Shown piece by piece: positions 59,883 through 64,000 of a stretch of DNA of 64,000 nt. This DNA is from Actinophytocola oryzae (GTDB lineage: Bacteria > Actinomycetota > Actinomycetes > Mycobacteriales > Pseudonocardiaceae): positions 620,001 through 684,000 of the forward strand of contig NZ_SOCP01000004.1 of assembly GCF_004364325.1 (NCBI RefSeq). Direction: 5' to 3'. The notes beneath the pieces are model-generated. The model was given only the letters and a program-made list of their open reading frames with translations. It was not told the origin of the DNA and did not search any database. A program made the position numbers and the translations under genes. Each line of letters starts with the position of its first letter. Position 1 is the stretch's first letter.

Positions 59883-61142
59883 GTGACCAGCGCCGATGAT
59901 GACGAACTGCAACGCCGTCGCCAGGCGGCCGATACAGTTCTGTATTGGATGCGGCGTCGTGGGCTGACCCGGCAGGTCTTCGCCGATCGCCTCGGCAAGT
60001 CGATCAGCTGGGTAGACAAGATCAAGAACGGCGACCGGCAGCTAGACCGCCTGAGCGTGCTCCGCCAGATTGCCCACGTGCTCGACATCCCCTTGCAGGT
60101 GCTCATCGACCCCGACGAAGCCGACCGCCGGCGCCACTGTCCGGATGGAGGTGACATCGCCGCCATCCGCTCGGCGCTGCGCCGCTATGACGCCATCACC
60201 AACGTCTTCCGTCCGAACGGCGACGTCCTGCCCGAGCCGAATCTGACCCAGCTGGAGCGCTTGGTGCGCTACGGCTGGATGGCCTTCCAGGTGTCGAACT
60301 ACCAGGCCATCGGCCAACTGCTTCCCGATCTCATCCGCGAAGCACAGGCCGCCGTCTGGCAGTTGGCTGATGATGACCAACGGGCCGCGCAAGCCTGGCT
60401 GGCCTGGACGTATCAGCTGACTGCGGCGACAGCTTTCAAGCTTGGCGATGCTCAGCTCGGCTGGGTGGCGGCTGATCGAGGTATCCAGCTTGCCGAGCAG
60501 ACCGAGAATCTGACGCTCGTCGGCAGCGCGGCTCGCTGGGTAGCCCACGCCTTGATCGACACCTACCGCAGTGGCGATGCCGTCACCATGGTGCGCTCTG
60601 CGGCGGACCGCCTGACGCCCCACCTCAGGCAAGCCGACACGGCCTTCATGTCGGCCTACGGCATGTTGTTGCTCAAAGGCAGCATCGCCGCAGCTCAGCT
60701 GTACCAGGCAGCGGATGTTCGTGATCTGCAAGCCGAAGCCTTGGCGGTCGCTGGCAGGTTGGGAACTGCTTCCAACGTACTGTGGAGTTCATTTGGTGCC
60801 ACAAACGTGCGCGTCCATCAAGTATCTGCCCTGGCCGACATGCAGGGGGGCGGTCGAGCGACCGAGGCCGCTGCCACCGTCTCCCAGGTTGAGCTGATGA
60901 ACCTGCCCAAGGAACGACGCGCCAGCCATCTGGTCGACGTTGCCCGCGCCTACCTACAGGCTGGCAAGCGTGACGACGCCGCGTTCAATCTGCTCGAGGC
61001 GGATCAGTGTGCTCCCGACGAGGTTCGCTGCCGCCAGTTGACCCGTCAGCTCATCGAGGGTTTGGTGCGCAGCTACCCGCGCGGTACTCGCCCGTCGACT
61101 GCGTTGATCAACCTTGCGCGTGCTGTCGGGGTCACTGTATGA
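59883..61142 (+). CDS. XRE regulator with TPR-like C terminus
   Basis: The 419-residue protein has a helix-turn-helix at about residues 15-75 (RRRGLTRQVFADRLGKSISW, VDKIKNGDRQLDRLSVLRQI) and a long helical TPR-like domain (AQAWLAWTYQLTAATAFKLG, AGRLGTASNVLW, DVARAYLQAGKRDDAAFNLL). This architecture is common in streptomycetes. It overlaps a flavoprotein gene by four bases (ATGA), a pairing seen repeatedly in these genomes. What it regulates is unknown. Confidence 0.88.
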   Translation: MTSADDDELQRRRQAADTVLYWMRRRGLTRQVFADRLGKSISWVDKIKNGDRQLDRLSVLRQIAHVLDIPLQVLIDPDEADRRRHCPDGGDIAAIRSALRRYDAITNVFRPNGDVLPEPNLTQLERLVRYGWMAFQVSNYQAIGQLLPDLIREAQAAVWQLADDDQRAAQAWLAWTYQLTAATAFKLGDAQLGWVAADRGIQLAEQTENLTLVGSAARWVAHALIDTYRSGDAVTMVRSAADRLTPHLRQADTAFMSAYGMLLLKGSIAAAQLYQAADVRDLQAEALAVAGRLGTASNVLWSSFGATNVRVHQVSALADMQGGGRATEAAATVSQVELMNLPKERRASHLVDVARAYLQAGKRDDAAFNLLEADQCAPDEVRCRQLTRQLIEGLVRSYPRGTRPSTALINLARAVGVTV

Positions 61143-61699
61143 ACACGGCTCAGGCGCAGCGGGTGCTCTATGTCGTCACCTGCGCCACGCTGGCGGCTCG
61201 CGACATCGGCAAGCTCGTCGACCTGGCGCAAGCTGACGGGTGGAAGGTATGTGTCATCGCTACGCCGATGGCAACGCGGTTCATCGACCGGACCGCTTTG
61301 GAGGAGCTGACCGGCTACCCCGTGCGCAGCGACTACAAGCAGCCGGGAACGGCCGATGCCCTGCCCCCTGCTACTGCCATGGTCGTTGGTGGGGCTAGCG
61401 CCAACACCATCAACAAGCTGGCGGCTGGGATCTCGGACAACCTGGCGCTCGGCGTGCTCAACGAAGCCATCGGGCTGGGGCTGCCACTGGCGATCCTGCC
61501 GTTCGTGAACACCGCCCTTGCTGCCCACCCTGCGTTCGACCGCAGTGTTCAAGAATTGCGAGCCGCTGGTGTCGACGTACTCCTGGGCAACGGGAGGTTC
61601 GTCCCGAACCCACCTGGCGAGGGCGAGAAGACGTTGCCAGGTTATCCGTGGGAGGCGGCGCTGTTAGCGGTGGAAAAGCTGCTTGACGTCGCGGAGTAG
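61139..61699 (+). CDS. Flavoprotein of the HFCD/PPC-decarboxylase fold
   Basis: The 186-residue protein starts MNTAQAQRVLYVVTCATLAA and has VVGGASANTINKLAAGISDN, which fits the FMN-binding motif of homo-oligomeric Cys decarboxylases (EpiD/Dfp-like), plus LPFVNTALAAHPAFDRSVQE matching the PxMNxxMW substrate region in altered form. It probably binds FMN, but decarboxylation of a peptidyl Cys is doubtful because the canonical His and PxMN motif are changed. It is co-translated with the XRE regulator. Confidence 0.82.
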   Translation: MNTAQAQRVLYVVTCATLAARDIGKLVDLAQADGWKVCVIATPMATRFIDRTALEELTGYPVRSDYKQPGTADALPPATAMVVGGASANTINKLAAGISDNLALGVLNEAIGLGLPLAILPFVNTALAAHPAFDRSVQELRAAGVDVLLGNGRFVPNPPGEGEKTLPGYPWEAALLAVEKLLDVAE

Positions 61700-61730
61700 G
61701 CGCGGGACCTAGGTCGCGCGTACATGAGTC

Positions 61731-61748
61731 AGCACCGCTTTCGGTGCT
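61731..61748 (+). terminator. Hairpin after the flavoprotein gene
   Basis: AGCACCG-CTTT-CGGTGCT is a perfect seven-base stem. A second inverted repeat, CGCGGGACCT-AGGTCGCGCG with one mismatch, lies just before at 61701-61720. The rest of 61700-61871 holds nothing recognisable. Confidence 0.55.
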
Positions 61749-61871
61749 TCTACGACACGTGTCCGAAGCTCTTCGTCACGGCTCGACCCAACACCAAGTA
61801 TGGCGGTGCATGCGGATAGGTGGGCGCAGCTGATCGCTCTCGTTGCGCTTGCCCAGCAATAACCCGGCCGT

Positions 61872-64000
61872 TCAGCGGCGGGCGCGGTGCCACAGGGCGG
61901 GCCAGCCGCCTCTGTCGAGTAACGCAGTGGGGACTCGTAAACCATCTTCCGCTATTCGCTGGTCGAACGAGTCCACCGGGGTACCCAGTTCGGCTGCCGC
62001 TGGGAGGGCCTGTTGCCACGGGCCCTGCTCGTCCGACAGGTCGGTCGCCGGGAAGCCGGGTACCGCGGTCGCTCCCGGGGCTACCAGCCGTACGGTGTCC
62101 TGCGATGTCGGGGTACAGGTTGTCGCGATTACCAAGGCACACAAGAACTCTACGGATGGGTTGCGGGCTGCCGACCGGTACAGCGTCTCACTGCCGACCA
62201 GATCGCCCATCGCCTTGCGTACTGTCCTCGCCACCACGTCCATCGCGTATGCCGGTGCTATCTCCGGGGTTCGTACCAGCGCACGTAGCGTGCGGGGGAG
62301 CGGTGCGTCGTCCGTGAGCGTGGTCAGTCGGTCGTACTCGCGTAACCGGGGGTCCAGGCGGTCGATCGCGGTGGTCAGGGGGCGGACCTCTGTGGCTCGC
62401 CATACCGCCGCCGCGGTCAGGTTGTCGTTGCCCAGGGCATCGTGCAGTAGTTCTACGTGCCTGGCGTGACCGATCCTCCTCAGTGCGACCACTGCCGCCG
62501 CCGGGTCGAAGTCCGCGTGCTGTCCGAGTTTGCTGGCCAGCACGGTGTAGGTGCGCCTCGCGGCCGCCACGGGCGCCGTTGCCAGTGCTCGTTCCACCTC
62601 GAATGTCAGGGCACTCCTGAGATCCGCTGGCAGGCGGTTGGTGGTCGAGCGGCGGGACGCACCGCCCCGGGATCGCACCGGTGGTACTGGGAGCGCCGGC
62701 TCGGGCTTGGACGGGGCGGGCGGCGCCAGCGTCTTCACCCACTGCCTGACCTGTTTCGCCAAGGTCGGGTCGACGGCGTCGTTGAAGCGTGCACGCAGCT
62801 CGTGGACCTGCCAGCCGCCTGTCTGTCGTCTGATGTCCAGGTTCGCCACGATATGGCCGTCGCCGTCATCCCGGAGTGCCATCAGGATGCACTGGCCTCG
62901 CTGTGCCTGCTCGGCGTACCACGAACCGCCGATGCAGTTGCCCATATAGCTCGACCACTCGGCCAGTTGCCTCGGGTCGCGGCCCAGCTCCACCGTCAGT
63001 GCCGTGCCCGGTACGACCTGTTTGTTCAGCGTCGATATCTCCGGTGGGATCGGGAAGTCGCCCACGCTGGCCTCGGTGACCGCCGCGTCCCTGCCTACTC
63101 CCTCGACCAGCTCGCGCCAGCTGCCGCAGCGGGGCGGTGGGGTAGCGCCGAACGCCACCAGTTGGGCGACGCCGGCAGCCGCCAGTGGTACGGAGTCCGC
63201 GAGTGGCTGGCCGGGTTCCTGCGGTGGTGCCGGCAGGTCGTAGTCCAGTACCGGCGTCGGGCGCGCATGTTGTACGGCGGCGGCCTCGTTGCCGTAGATC
63301 GGCGCCAGGGCGTCGGCCAGGTCGGCGTACCACAGCAGGTCGTGTGGTGTTTCCAGCTCGGCCGGAGCTGTCTCGGGGTTCGTGGTCAGTCGTTGCGCCA
63401 GCGTCGTTTTCGGGCCGTCGGGGTGTGCGTCGGCCAGCGGTGGTTGTTCCCACTCGCCCGGCGCCCGGTGGAATCCCGTGGCGGCGCGCCACTTGCGTAG
63501 CTTGGCGTCCTGCCACGGTTTGCAGGTGTCCCAGCAGTTGTGCAGTGGTTGCTCGTCCATGATCGTGATGCGCGTGGTCACCGCGTCGAGGACGACGACG
63601 CCGTAGTTGCGGGCCATCGCGACCCGTTCCTTCACGTACGTCTCGATCTTTCTCGTGGGGACCTGCTCCGGGTGCAGCAGGTTCACCAGGTCGTGGACAT
63701 AGCGCCCTGGCCGCGCCGGATGGCTGTACGCGCCCTCGGGACGGCGGGTTGCCGCGGTTCGCGCCGGCTGTTTCAGGCACGCGTCCGCCGCCGCCAGCTC
63801 GTCGTGGTGTCTCCGCGCCGCGACCGCCAGGCTTTCGTCCGACATCGTTCTCGCGAACCGGAGTAGTGCGGTTGCCGCGATGGCGTCGTGCAGGAGATGT
63901 TCCAGCTCTCGGGCGGTGAACCACACGGGTGGTTGCCAGCGGGCCGCGGCGGCCAGCGTCGGGTTCACGCCGACGCCACAGATCAGCTGTTGGACGATCG
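61872..64000 (-). CDS. PcfJ-like protein, probably continuing past the right edge
   Basis: At least 698 codons from GTG 63968, and the frame stays open to the end of the window (VQQLICGVG before the GTG), so the start may lie outside. The middle contains SSYMGNCIGGSWYAEQAQRG then VHELRARFNDAVDPTLAKQV, the PcfJ-type motif (GxCxxxxY...GxxxxxxLR...L.+...+N). PcfJ-like proteins are found on conjugative and phage elements and in some actinobacterial chromosomes; activity is unknown. The C-terminal half is alpha-helical, with repeated Ala/Arg helices. GC content is as high as in the core. Confidence 0.72.
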   Translation of the reverse strand, partial: IVQQLICGVGVNPTLAAAARWQPPVWFTARELEHLLHDAIAATALLRFARTMSDESLAVAARRHHDELAAADACLKQPARTAATRRPEGAYSHPARPGRYVHDLVNLLHPEQVPTRKIETYVKERVAMARNYGVVVLDAVTTRITIMDEQPLHNCWDTCKPWQDAKLRKWRAATGFHRAPGEWEQPPLADAHPDGPKTTLAQRLTTNPETAPAELETPHDLLWYADLADALAPIYGNEAAAVQHARPTPVLDYDLPAPPQEPGQPLADSVPLAAAGVAQLVAFGATPPPRCGSWRELVEGVGRDAAVTEASVGDFPIPPEISTLNKQVVPGTALTVELGRDPRQLAEWSSYMGNCIGGSWYAEQAQRGQCILMALRDDGDGHIVANLDIRRQTGGWQVHELRARFNDAVDPTLAKQVRQWVKTLAPPAPSKPEPALPVPPVRSRGGASRRSTTNRLPADLRSALTFEVERALATAPVAAARRTYTVLASKLGQHADFDPAAAVVALRRIGHARHVELLHDALGNDNLTAAAVWRATEVRPLTTAIDRLDPRLREYDRLTTLTDDAPLPRTLRALVRTPEIAPAYAMDVVARTVRKAMGDLVGSETLYRSAARNPSVEFLCALVIATTCTPTSQDTVRLVAPGATAVPGFPATDLSDEQGPWQQALPAAAELGTPVDSFDQRIAEDGLRVPTALLDRGGWPALWHRARR

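Overview
The window reads as a chromosomal segment of a high-GC filamentous actinobacterium, most likely a member of the Pseudonocardiales. Starts are GTG/ATG, genes overlap by 4 bases, and gene order matches the mycobacterial hrcA-dnaJ2-phoH-ybeY-era-recO-uppS-smtB/zur-glyS-dgt-dnaG neighbourhood. The genus is an inference from gene content; no rRNA is present.

Region by region. Bases 1-3795 hold an ECF42-type sigma/DGPF operon and a TetR-controlled flavin monooxygenase with a clearly readable operator. Bases 3796-5727 are mostly non-coding and carry two G-rich degenerate repeat tracts around one SRPBCC-like gene. Bases 5728-22053 are the conserved core: hrcA, dnaJ, rsmE, an NHEJ-type polymerase domain, a HIT hydrolase, phoH with an in-frame class 3 intein, ybeY, a CBS-domain membrane protein, era, recO, uppS and a permease pair. 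Bases 22085-27901 are a cellobiose module (cebR, cebEFG, bglC) with CebR boxes. Bases 27947-44551 continue the core (zur, smtB, glyS, a DesKR-linked ABC exporter, dgt, dnaG) with insertions: a serpin, an ECF41 sigma factor with its carboxymuconolactone decarboxylase-like partner, and a methyltransferase. Bases 44559-50110 carry an MMPL exporter with its TetR regulator, a secreted beta-propeller protein, tRNA-Asn, an adenosine deaminase-like protein and tRNA-Met.

From the tRNA-Met to about 61.7 kb the character changes to accessory DNA. A run of overlapping minus-strand genes encodes a small protein, a DUF6879-like protein that appears to start at CTG, an XRE-DUF5753 regulator, a radical SAM protein, a DEDDh exonuclease, a dTMP kinase-like protein and two small proteins. 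The same GAGCAA/TTGCTC operators lie at the head of this run and again before the radical SAM gene. After it come a lipoprotein, an AT-richer broken PD-(D/E)XK nuclease, a frameshifted IS701-like element and an XRE-flavoprotein pair. A PcfJ-like protein runs off the right edge.

The main items for a second look are the class 3 intein in PhoH with a degraded homing endonuclease, the ECF41 promoter placed inside a hairpin that would hide the ribosome binding site only in read-through transcripts, and the XRE/radical SAM/exonuclease/dTMP kinase cassette next to tRNA-Met.
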